A DNA stretch of 20,891 nucleotides from Deinococcus detaillensis (GTDB taxonomy: Bacteria; Deinococcota; Deinococci; Deinococcales; Deinococcaceae). Positions 1 to 6,438 of the stretch are shown here, piece by piece. A model generated the notes under the pieces. That model saw only the letters and a program-made list of their open reading frames with translations, was not told the DNA's origin and did not search any database. The stretch spans positions 1 through 20,891 of the forward strand of contig NZ_VKDB01000037.1 in the NCBI RefSeq assembly GCF_007280555.1. The letters run 5' to 3'. The position numbers and the translations under genes are program-made. How positions within the stretch are numbered: the stretch's first letter is position 1; each line of letters starts with the position of its first letter.

Positions 1-87
1 GTAAGCGTCGGTGCAGGCTTTGAGTTGGTCGCGGGCGTCGGTGAAGCGGCTCTCAAGGGTGGGCTGTGCGTCGGTGGGGACACTCAC
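1..87 (-). CDS. N-terminal part of an unknown protein, divergent from parA
   Basis: Read leftward, a GTG at 87-85 opens a frame that stays open to the window edge (29 codons). It begins VSVPTDAQPTLESRF and continues TDARDQLKACTDAY. A GGAG sits about 6 nt upstream of the GTG, which supports this start. Codons favour G/C in third position, like the neighbours. The peptide is hydrophilic with no signal peptide, and I do not recognise the family. A gene divergent from parAB on a plasmid-like replicon is often a replication initiator or a recombinase, but nothing in these 29 residues proves that. The rest of the gene lies outside the window. Confidence 0.5.
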   Translation of the reverse strand, partial: MSVPTDAQPTLESRFTDARDQLKACTDAY

Positions 88-561
88 GGGGAACTCCGAA
101 CGTGGGCCTGGGTACGTCAATCCCGCTCAATACGTTGACTGAGCACGCATACACGAGTAAAGTATGGCGTAAGGCGAATGCCGACAGGCTGTGGCGGCCT
201 GCATAAGCTTCTTAAATTCTTGAAAAAGTGGAACCCTCTGCGAACAACGGTCTAGAAACCGCGCGGGGGGTTTCCCTTTGGTCTAGTGCTCGGTGACCGC
301 CGGGATGTTGTCAGTATACGGTGAAATATGCTGGAAGTGACGATTTCGTACTGTTGCTTGGTACGGATGATTGAATGCAGCGGCTTTTGAACGTCTTCAA
401 TCCTGCTGGATTACCTTCTCGACGCTGAGAGGATCGGTGTTTTAGCCGGTTCCACTCACAGCAGGTCATGAACGATCTGCTGTGGGTGGAACCGGCTGTT
501 ACTTGCTGCCGTTCCTCACAGAAACAGTCGTGAACCCAACATGAAGAGCAGGGGCGTTACC
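88..561. other. Intergenic region upstream of parAB; candidate origin or centromere
   Basis: This 474-bp stretch between divergent genes has no convincing ORF. It holds a 21-bp-arm inverted repeat (444-497), a short inverted repeat GAAACC/GGTTTC (255-260 and 269-274, 8-nt loop) flanked by direct copies of GGTCTAG (249-255 and 281-287), and three copies of the octamer GTGGAACC: 228-235 on +, 448-455 on - and 486-493 on +. That octamer fits the half-site of the widely used parS consensus tGTTNCACGTGNAACa. GTTCCTCACAGAAAC at 511-525 is a further imperfect dyad just before parA. The region is also slightly more AT-rich around 200-225. I found no convincing -35/-10 pair. A role as replication origin or partition site is inferred from position and repeats only. 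Confidence 0.45.
444..497. repeat. Long inverted repeat (21-bp arms) upstream of parA
   Basis: The left arm is 444-464 and the right arm 477-497, with a 12-nt loop at 465-476. The arms are complementary except one G-T pair (456/486). Each arm contains a GTGGAACC octamer. No T-run follows the right arm, so it does not look like an intrinsic terminator. It lies 65 bp before the parA start. Likely roles are a binding site for ParB or an initiator, or an mRNA leader hairpin that regulates parAB. Confidence 0.75.
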
Positions 562-1377
562 ATGTTCAAGATGCGCGTCCTGACTTTCTTTAATCATGCT
601 GGCGGGGTCGGAAAGTCGAGCAGCGTGCGGGACATCGGTTACACGCTTGCTCAGCGCGGCTACCGGGTGCTCTTGGTCGACGCCGATCCGCAAGCCAACC
701 TGACCGACTGGCTGGGTGTCCGTCAGATCGAACGTGACGGAGCGGTTCGGGAGATCGAACTCGAAGACACCATTTACCCGTCCATCCTGGCCGATGAGGA
801 CGCCGAGTTGGCCCTCCCAGTTCCCGTTCGTGTTCACGGTCTGGACCTGATTCCTGGGCATCTGGACGTCGCCACCATCGAGCCGCTCCTGCCCGGCCAG
901 CTGATGGGCGTACTGAGACTCAAAGAGGCCCTTAAGCTGCTCGAAGACCGGTACGACTTCGTGTTGATCGATCCGCCGCCCAGCCTGGGGCAGCTCAGCG
1001 CCCTGGCGGTGATCGCTGCGCAGTACGTGATCGTCCCGGTGCCTGCGACTGGCAAGGGACTCAAGGGCCTTCAGACGGTCACCGTGATGCTCAACCGCTT
1101 CAGAAAAGCCAATCCGTTTCTCAGGCTGGCGATGATCTTGGTAACGCAGTACAACGACACGACCAACCACAGCCGGGAGAGTCTGGCGCAGCTCAGATCA
1201 CAGTTCGGGCACCTAGCTCCGATCAGCTCCCCCCTGACTTACCGCCCGGCTCTGTATCCGGATTCTCAACTTCACGGCTCACCGCTGCCGGAGTTCGCCC
1301 GCCGGAATCCGGTGACGGCGGAGATCTCAGCGGTGACGGATATGCTGCTCGAATCCATCGGAATTCGAAATGAGTGA
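562..1377 (+). CDS. parA: ParA-family partition ATPase, signature lysine replaced by Ala
   Basis: This is a 271-residue ParA/Soj-type P-loop ATPase that, with ParB and a centromere, should position replicon copies on the nucleoid before division. The deviant Walker A box is AGGVGKSS (13-20), Walker A' is DADPQANLT (40-48), and Walker B is FVLIDPPPSLG (133-143). The family normally has KGGVGKT/S; the first (signature) lysine is Ala here, while the P-loop lysine is kept. I chose ATG at 562 because AGGGG lies about 8 nt upstream; an ATG at 541 lacks a clear ribosome site and would add seven residues. There is no N-terminal DNA-binding extension, so it is the short type. Its last codons overlap parB by 8 nt, indicating translational coupling. 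Confidence 0.92.
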   Translation: MFKMRVLTFFNHAGGVGKSSSVRDIGYTLAQRGYRVLLVDADPQANLTDWLGVRQIERDGAVREIELEDTIYPSILADEDAELALPVPVRVHGLDLIPGHLDVATIEPLLPGQLMGVLRLKEALKLLEDRYDFVLIDPPPSLGQLSALAVIAAQYVIVPVPATGKGLKGLQTVTVMLNRFRKANPFLRLAMILVTQYNDTTNHSRESLAQLRSQFGHLAPISSPLTYRPALYPDSQLHGSPLPEFARRNPVTAEISAVTDMLLESIGIRNE

Positions 1378-2251
1378 TTCCCGGAACCGGGCCGACGCCT
1401 TCAGTTTCCTGCTTGGGGCCGCCGCCAGTACAGCTGAGGGTCCGCAGATCATCGCGGTCGACCGCGTCGCCGTGCTTGCTGGGCAGCCGAGACGACACTT
1501 CGATGAGGCTGCCCTCGCCGCCTTGAGCGCCAGCATCCAGAGTCAGGGTCTTTTGCAACCCATCCTGGTTCGACCTGCCCAAAATGGATACGAACTCATT
1601 GCCGGTGAGCGCCGATTGCGGGCCGCAAGGCTCGCTGGGCTGACGGAAATTCCGGCGACAGTCCGTGTCGTGGAAGACCAGGACGTCAATCTGCTGGCAG
1701 CCCTGGAGAATCTTCAGCGTCAGGATCTGAATCCACTCGACGAGGTTGAGGCCACACTGGCGATCCTGGCCCGCGCAATGGGAGTGGGGGAGGGTGAGGT
1801 CGTTGCGCTGCTGCATGCTCAGCGCCGGACACCCGACGCTGAGGTGGTGGAGCAGCTCGACGCCCTCTTTCAGCAACTCGGGAGGGGCAGCTGGCGGTCC
1901 TTCGCTGCCAACAAAACTGGCGTTCTCAGGTCTCCACCGGACCTTCTCGAGCTGATGCGCTCAGGACAACTCGAATACACCCGCGCCGCCGCCCTGTCGA
2001 AAGTCAAGGATGACCAGCAACGTCAGGCGCTGACCCAGCGTGCCCTGGTGGAGCAGCTCAGTGTCCGTGAGATTGCTGCCGCTGTAAAAGGGACCGTGAA
2101 AAGCCAGCAGCGTTACCAGCATGTGAAGTCACTGATCGACGAGAAGCGGATTGCGAGTCTGGCAGCGGACGAGCGCCTCAGAGTAGATCAATTGCTCGCA
2201 GAACTCGAAACACTTCTCAAGGGTCCGTCCAGTACGAAGGGGTGCTCATAA
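1370..2251 (+). CDS. parB: ParB-family centromere-binding protein
   Basis: This 293-residue ParB/Spo0J-type protein should bind parS-like sites and act with ParA in replicon partition. The N-terminal ParB/Srx domain shows GQPRRHFD (38-45), the nucleotide-binding motif AGERRLRAAR (78-87) and ENLQRQDLNPLDE (113-125). A central DNA-binding region follows (about 125-230), with SGQLEYTRAAALSKVKD resembling the second half of the ParB HTH domain, and then a charged C-terminus that may dimerise. The spacing from the ENLQR motif into the HTH carries an insertion (about 140-170) compared with Spo0J. It starts inside the parA 3' end (8-nt overlap), and its stop lies in a perfect palindrome that also covers the next start codon. 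Confidence 0.92.
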   Translation: MSDSRNRADAFSFLLGAAASTAEGPQIIAVDRVAVLAGQPRRHFDEAALAALSASIQSQGLLQPILVRPAQNGYELIAGERRLRAARLAGLTEIPATVRVVEDQDVNLLAALENLQRQDLNPLDEVEATLAILARAMGVGEGEVVALLHAQRRTPDAEVVEQLDALFQQLGRGSWRSFAANKTGVLRSPPDLLELMRSGQLEYTRAAALSKVKDDQQRQALTQRALVEQLSVREIAAAVKGTVKSQQRYQHVKSLIDEKRIASLAADERLRVDQLLAELETLLKGPSSTKGCS

Positions 2252-2266
2252 CGTTATGAGCACCCC
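2239..2266. promoter_or_regulatory. Perfect 28-bp palindrome across the parB/protease junction
   Basis: The half-arm GGGGTGCTCATAAC (2239-2252) is followed directly by its exact reverse complement (2253-2266). It contains the parB stop (2249-2251), overlaps the likely ribosome site (AAGGGG, 2237-2242) and includes the protease ATG (2256-2258). As DNA it is an ideal site for a dimeric protein and could be parS for the upstream ParB. As RNA it could form an 11-bp stem with a 6-nt loop that hides the protease start. The symmetry is directly visible; which role applies is open. Confidence 0.8.
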
Positions 2267-3632
2267 CGAATTTGCCCGACCGCTGAACCTCAGCCTCAAC
2301 TTGACCCAGGCGCTCCCAACTGAACGTGTCACGGCTAAGCTGACCGGCGTCAGCGCTCAACAAGCCCACGTTTTTATAGGTGATACGCCTGCTGATGTCG
2401 TCTCAGCAAGTGGGGAAACCATCGTCTTCAGCGTTCCGCCCGGCACCAAAGCTGGATCACAAGTCGTGCGGGTCGATGTTGGTGGCCAGAGCCTCAAGCA
2501 GTCACTCGAGGTACTGGGAAAAGTCTCGACCACCGAAGTGGCCGTATGGGTCAAGGAAGGTGTGACGAAAAGCGACTTCAGTGCCAGGCTCAGCCAGCTC
2601 AATTTAGGGCTCAGTCTCATCGATTTCAGGCCCCTGAGTGGTCCAGGACCATGCACCAGTACCCTGGCCCGGGTGGGAGTCCCCAGCGGTCAGAATATCG
2701 GAGCGGTGTTGAGCCGACTGCGTCAACCAGCTGAGGAGGACGTGGTGTTGCAGGCGGATCCGCAAAGTCTCTGGGGACTGGATGTGGATCACCTCACCGC
2801 CATTGGCATTCAGGGAGCACGTCAACGGGGCCGTAGTGGCAAAGGCGTAACCATCGCCATCCTGGATACTGGGGTTACTCAACAAAGGCATCTGGGACAG
2901 AACCTCCTTGCCGGATATGACTTTGTAGAAGAAGACAGCGATCCAAGCGACGCCTTCGATGACTCGGTCACTCCCGATCAGGATGGACACGGGACACCGG
3001 TCGCTGTTCTGGCCGCTGGTGCAGAGTTCGGCGTTGCCCCTAACGCACGAATTCTTCCCATTCGGATTGGAGATGCCCACGGACAAATTCTGGCGAGCCA
3101 AGCTGTCCGGGGAGTTTGCTTCGCATTGAAGACTGTGCCCCCCAAACAACTCGTACTGAATCTCAGCTTCGGTGGAGATACACCCACTCAAGGATTGAAA
3201 AATGTCTTGGCCTATGCGCTCCAACAGCAAGTTCTGATTGCTGTTGCCGCTGGAAATCAAGGCAGTGCTGGCCCAACACATTATCCTGCTGCTTTCGACT
3301 TGCCTGGGCTGGTGGCCGTTGGAGCACTTCAGGTCCTGCTCACTGAAGAGTGGCGTCCCGCTTCATTCAGCACACACGGAGCCTACGTCGATATCGCTGC
3401 TCCTGGACAGGGCATCATGAGTAGTAGTCCCACCAGTACCATTCATGCTTATGAAGGGACTTCCTTCGCAACGCCACTGGTTGCTGGGGCGTTGGCTTTG
3501 TGGCGAGAAGCTTTCCCGGCTGCCACTCCAAGTGAAATAGAGCAGAAAATCAAAAACAGTGCGGTGCCTCTCCTTACGGCTAAGGCTGAGGAGATTGGCA
3601 GTGGCATGCTGAACCTCTCTCAAGCTCCATAA
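2256..3632 (+). CDS. Subtilisin-like (S8) serine protease with IPT/TIG-like N-terminus
   Basis: This 458-residue protein has a full S8 catalytic set: Asp204 in AILDTGV, His245 in DGHGTPVA, oxyanion Asn334 in AAGNQGS, and Ser403 in GTSFATP. The His motif reads HGTP rather than the commoner HGTH. Residues about 25-90 resemble a small Ig-like IPT/TIG domain (FIGDTPADVVSASGETIVF), and about 93-170 resembles an I9-type propeptide or linker. The N-terminus (MSTPEFARPLNLSLN) has no hydrophobic signal, so secretion by Sec is not supported and the protease may be cytoplasmic. It begins 4 nt after parB and must be cotranscribed with it, with its start inside the palindrome. An IS6 remnant begins 3 nt after its stop. 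The substrate is unknown. Confidence 0.88.
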   Translation: MSTPEFARPLNLSLNLTQALPTERVTAKLTGVSAQQAHVFIGDTPADVVSASGETIVFSVPPGTKAGSQVVRVDVGGQSLKQSLEVLGKVSTTEVAVWVKEGVTKSDFSARLSQLNLGLSLIDFRPLSGPGPCTSTLARVGVPSGQNIGAVLSRLRQPAEEDVVLQADPQSLWGLDVDHLTAIGIQGARQRGRSGKGVTIAILDTGVTQQRHLGQNLLAGYDFVEEDSDPSDAFDDSVTPDQDGHGTPVAVLAAGAEFGVAPNARILPIRIGDAHGQILASQAVRGVCFALKTVPPKQLVLNLSFGGDTPTQGLKNVLAYALQQQVLIAVAAGNQGSAGPTHYPAAFDLPGLVAVGALQVLLTEEWRPASFSTHGAYVDIAAPGQGIMSSSPTSTIHAYEGTSFATPLVAGALALWREAFPAATPSEIEQKIKNSAVPLLTAKAEEIGSGMLNLSQAP

Positions 3633-3634
3633 GG

Positions 3635-4205
3635 GGTGATGTTGCCTTAATCGGATTGGGGTAGGCTCACCACCGTGACCGACTGAACGCTCTAGCGCCA
3701 CCGCTTCCCGATGACCATCATCCAACACGCCGTGTGGCTATATCACCGCTTTCACCTGAGCTATCGGGACGTCCAGGAACTGCTGCACCAGCGCGGCATC
3801 CAGGTCAGTCATGAGACGCTGCGCGATGGTATCTAGACGAGATGTGCACGACGGTGGACGGCGTTCGTCCCGGCAGATCCCAAGTTTAGCGGACGTCGAC
3901 CACCAGGAAGTGATCTCCACAGCGCGTTGTAATAACATCATTGAGCAAGAACATCGATCCACACGACGACAGGAACGACAACAACAAGGATTCAAGCGGC
4001 GCAAACGTGCTCAAGAATTCCTGAGCCTGCACGCCCGGATCACGAATCTCCACCACCACTCCCGAACCAGCGTCTCCGCCTCGACCAGACGAACCAACCA
4101 GAAGCAAGCGTTCCAGACGTGGTCAACCGTCGCGACTGGGGTGGCCTGAACCTTAAACCACCCCAGCCCTCCGTCTGGCGCGAGCCAAGTTAGGACAACA
4201 CAACC
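3635..4205 (+). mobile_element. IS6-family element, internally deleted remnant
   Basis: The left end GGTGATGTTGCCTTAA (3635-3650) pairs imperfectly with the right end TTAGGACAACACAACC (4190-4205), giving terminal inverted repeats with most positions matching. The interior carries N- and C-terminal pieces of an IS6-type transposase. Total length is about 570 bp against roughly 800 bp for intact members, in line with the coding losses. No 8-bp target duplication is seen around the ends (CCATAAGG versus GTTTCAAG). It abuts the stop codon of the S8 protease gene. Confidence 0.8.
3711..4149 (+). pseudogene. Broken IS6-family DDE transposase
   Basis: From ATG 3711 the frame reads MTIIQHAVWLYHRFHLSYRD and then VQELLHQRGIQVSHETLRDGI before a stop at 3834; this is the typical IS6 N-terminal segment. 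Just after it, in another frame, DEMCTTVDGVR (from 3836) matches the region of the first catalytic Asp. From about 3889, in the frame that ends at 4149, DVDHQEVISTARCNNIIEQE and QQQGFKRRKRAQEFLSLHAR match the C-terminal part, including the expected Glu region. The pieces imply two internal deletions and frame changes, so no active transposase is possible. Confidence 0.85.
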
Positions 4206-4270
4206 GTTTCAAGTCCCCTCAGAAACTGTCGGGTACTGAGCACTGCCGCTCACTTCATTTCGGGGGGCTC

Positions 4271-4576
4271 CTACTTCCAAACCAAACTGATCAGTCCGGT
4301 CAATACGGATGTGAAGAAAAGCCAGATCACCAGCACCCGCCAGCCGCCTAGATCCAGCGGATCACGCCCGGACCGGACAAACCAGCGCCGGGACAGCCCC
4401 AAGTAACTTAGAACGGCCAGCCCTAGACTCAGCAGCAACACCAGCGGCAACCGCCCCGGCAGCAGCGGCACCAGCAGGCTGGGCAACACCAGCAGCACCA
4501 TCGGCGCGACAATCAACCCGCTGAGGCCGCGCTGCAACTCGCGTTCCCAGAATGTATGTTGGACGGTTTTGTTCAT
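4271..4576 (-). CDS. Small three-TM membrane protein, end of oxidase cluster
   Basis: This 101-residue protein starts MNKTVQHTFWERELQRGLSG and has three predicted membrane helices (about 18-39, 43-61 and 79-99), the middle rich in Leu. I chose the ATG at 4576 because GGGAGGGAG lies directly upstream; a TTG at 4591 would place that purine run inside the gene. It begins 11 nt after the preceding five-TM gene and is the last gene of the leftward cluster, so it is probably cotranscribed with the oxidase. No haem or copper motif is visible. I do not recognise the family; an accessory or assembly role is only suggested by position. Confidence 0.75.
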   Translation of the reverse strand: MNKTVQHTFWERELQRGLSGLIVAPMVLLVLPSLLVPLLPGRLPLVLLLSLGLAVLSYLGLSRRWFVRSGRDPLDLGGWRVLVIWLFFTSVLTGLISLVWK

Positions 4577-4587
4577 CTCTCCCTCCC

Positions 4588-5154
4588 TCAAAACTGAATG
4601 TTCATGACATTGTTTTCGTCGGCCAAGTACATCAGCAGCATCGCCAGATAGATGAAGGTCATCAGCCAGGCCAGGGCACGTGAGTCCATTAACGAGAACA
4701 GCGCTCCGCCGAACAGAGCGTACAAGCCGTAGATCACAAAGTGTTCGGCGGCGTGTGCCAGCGGATGGGCGTCCACGTAAGCCTCTACCGTGCGCGACAT
4801 GCCCAGCAAATCCAGCGTCGCCACACTCAGTAGCACGCCCCAGTGCACCGCGCGGGCACGCCAGTTAAGGGCTTCTCGTCCAATGCCGGGCGAGACGTGA
4901 CTGACCATCAGGTTGACCAGCCGCCGATAGATGCCGGAAAGCGGCACGCCCAGGATCAGTCCAGCCACCGCCATCAGCATGTGTTCGGCATTGTGAAAGT
5001 AGTCGTCCTGCACGGCGCTGGCGATCACGACGGGCAAGAGCGACAGGCCCAGCACGCCCAGCGACAGCGCTGCCCAGAGGGCGTGGGCGGGGCGCAGATT
5101 GGTTTTGAGGGTGCCCGCACCGCCCCGCCAGAGGGAGCCGGACCAAGCGGCCAT
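4588..5154 (-). CDS. Five-TM membrane protein with two HxAEH motifs
   Basis: This protein is 188 residues from the ATG at 5154. Helices are predicted at about 25-48, 58-75, 103-118, 137-156 and 160-177. Two matching motifs, HNAEH (54-58) and HAAEH (134-138), sit at the entry to helices 2 and 4, and H130 is nearby. Paired His at membrane borders could bind haem or a metal, or mark an internal duplication. The frame is open back to 5307, but that upstream part overlaps a better supported 39-codon gene in another frame. The start is uncertain because the GGAG before 5154 is directly adjacent to it. The position inside an oxidase operon suggests an oxidase accessory or assembly protein. Family not recognised. 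Confidence 0.72.
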   Translation of the reverse strand: MAAWSGSLWRGGAGTLKTNLRPAHALWAALSLGVLGLSLLPVVIASAVQDDYFHNAEHMLMAVAGLILGVPLSGIYRRLVNLMVSHVSPGIGREALNWRARAVHWGVLLSVATLDLLGMSRTVEAYVDAHPLAHAAEHFVIYGLYALFGGALFSLMDSRALAWLMTFIYLAMLLMYLADENNVMNIQF

Positions 5155-5165
5155 CTCCGGGCGTG

Positions 5166-5285
5166 TCAGAAGCCCAGCCCGCCCTGACCGGTGTTCACGG
5201 CCAGGGTTGTCCATAAAGCCAGGGCCAGGCCCACTCCCAGGGTCATTTTCCAGTTGGCCCGCAGCCAAAGTTTGGCGCTCTTCAC
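5166..5285 (-). CDS. 39-residue membrane peptide in the oxidase cluster
   Basis: GTG at 5285 opens a 39-codon frame: MKSAKLWLRANWKMTLGVGL then ALALWTTLAVNTGQGGLGF, with a stop at 5168-5166. AGGAG stands 6 nt before the GTG. The peptide has a basic N-terminus followed by one membrane helix (about 13-30), and third codon positions are strongly G/C. It fits between the propeller gene (22-nt gap) and the five-TM gene (11-nt gap). It competes with an upstream extension of the five-TM frame that lacks a ribosome site. Small one-helix subunits are common in terminal oxidases, so this could be a subunit or a stabilising peptide, but there is no family match I can name. Confidence 0.62.
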   Translation of the reverse strand: MKSAKLWLRANWKMTLGVGLALALWTTLAVNTGQGGLGF

Positions 5286-5307
5286 AGTCTGCTCCTGTTG
5301 TGTACAT

Positions 5308-6438
5308 TCATGGGGCGCGGCCCTGTCCGGCGGCGTTCTGGCGGGCCAGCGGCCAGGGAGCGGTGGCCAGGGGGCTGCTGGTCGCCAGCGCGTAGAAGGT
5401 GCGGCCCGCGCCCACGTAGAGGTGTCCGTCCGGCCCGATCACCGGCGAGCCGAAGACTGCGCCGTCCAGTTGCAGCGCCCACTGCTGCTGGCCGTCCAGG
5501 TTCAGGGCGTGCAGCAGGCCGTCTCCGGTGCCGACGTAGATCACATCGCGGGCCAGGGCAGACGATCCGCCGATGCTTTCCCCGACCTGCACCGTCCAGC
5601 TCACGTCGCCCGATAAGCTCATGGCCGTGAGCTGACCCGCAGTATCGGTGAGGTACAGCCGGTTTTCCTTGCCGATCAGCGGCGTGGTTTCCAGCGGCGC
5701 ACCTTTGTGGGTCCAGCGCACCTTACCTGCCGGGTTCAGCGACACCAGACCGCTGCCAGTCCCCAGATAGAGGTTGCCCTGCCCGTCAATGGCCGGATTG
5801 GCATACAGGGTAGAAGCCGCTTTGTACTGCCATTTGACCTTGCCCTGCGGGGTCAGGGCCAGCAGCAGCGACTTGGCCCCAATATAGACCGTGCCGTCTT
5901 GCGCCACGACCGGCGAGGCGCTGTAGAAGGTCGATACCTTGTGCTGCCAGATCTCTTTTCCCTGTCCATCTAGAGCGTACAGGAACGGCCCGCCCGCCGC
6001 GTAGATGGTGCCATTTTTGCCCACGGCTGGAGAGAGCACCGGAGAGTCGTCGATGTGCTTTTCCCAGCGGGTCTTACCGTCCAGACTCACGGCGGCCAGT
6101 TCGCCCACACGGGCCAGCAGCAGCGTCTGTCCCGAAATGGCCGGGGTATACAGCAGCCGGTCGCCCAGATCAAAGCGCCAGTGCTGTTTGCCGCTGAGCG
6201 CGTCCAGCCCTGAAGCGATTCCCCTGGCGTCGGCCACGAACGCCTGACCACCGGACGCCAGAACCACCGAGGCCCCCGCCCAGCCCTGGCCGTTGACCGT
6301 CCAGAGGATTTTCGGAACGCCGCCTGCGCCGGTTACTGGCGTCCCCGACTGCGCCCCAATCAACGCGGCGGCCAGGGCCAGGCTGCCCACCAAGCCGCCG
6401 AGCCGGGGGAGCCAGCGCCGCAGCTGAAAGCGCGTCAT
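5308..6438 (-). CDS. Exported PQQ-like beta-propeller protein
   Basis: This 376-residue protein starts at ATG 6438, overlapping the upstream cytochrome stop by 4 nt (ATGA). The N-terminus MTRFQLRRWLPRLGG plus a hydrophobic stretch (about 13-30) forms a signal peptide or anchor, so it acts outside the membrane. At least six repeats follow the PQQ/WD-like blade pattern: GTIYAAGGPFLYALDGQGKE, GTVYIGAKSLLLAL, GNLYLGTGSGLVSLNPAGK, YVGTGDGLLHALNLDGQQQW, HLYVGAGRTFYAL. No quinoprotein dehydrogenase catalytic region or Cys-Cys pair is apparent, so it is probably a binding or assembly scaffold rather than an enzyme. Coupling to the cytochrome gene suggests it acts with the oxidase, perhaps as a docking protein for an electron donor. 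Confidence 0.85.
   Translation of the reverse strand: MTRFQLRRWLPRLGGLVGSLALAAALIGAQSGTPVTGAGGVPKILWTVNGQGWAGASVVLASGGQAFVADARGIASGLDALSGKQHWRFDLGDRLLYTPAISGQTLLLARVGELAAVSLDGKTRWEKHIDDSPVLSPAVGKNGTIYAAGGPFLYALDGQGKEIWQHKVSTFYSASPVVAQDGTVYIGAKSLLLALTPQGKVKWQYKAASTLYANPAIDGQGNLYLGTGSGLVSLNPAGKVRWTHKGAPLETTPLIGKENRLYLTDTAGQLTAMSLSGDVSWTVQVGESIGGSSALARDVIYVGTGDGLLHALNLDGQQQWALQLDGAVFGSPVIGPDGHLYVGAGRTFYALATSSPLATAPWPLARQNAAGQGRAP

Noticed and set aside
444..497. Intrinsic terminator
   Set aside because: The hairpin is strong, but no T-run follows either arm and no gene on either strand ends just before it.
511..525. GTTCCTCACAGAAAC as a true parS site
   Set aside because: It is a dyad of GTTNC/GNAAC, but the centre is TCACA rather than ACGT and the length is one base longer than the consensus, so it is listed only as part of the intergenic region.
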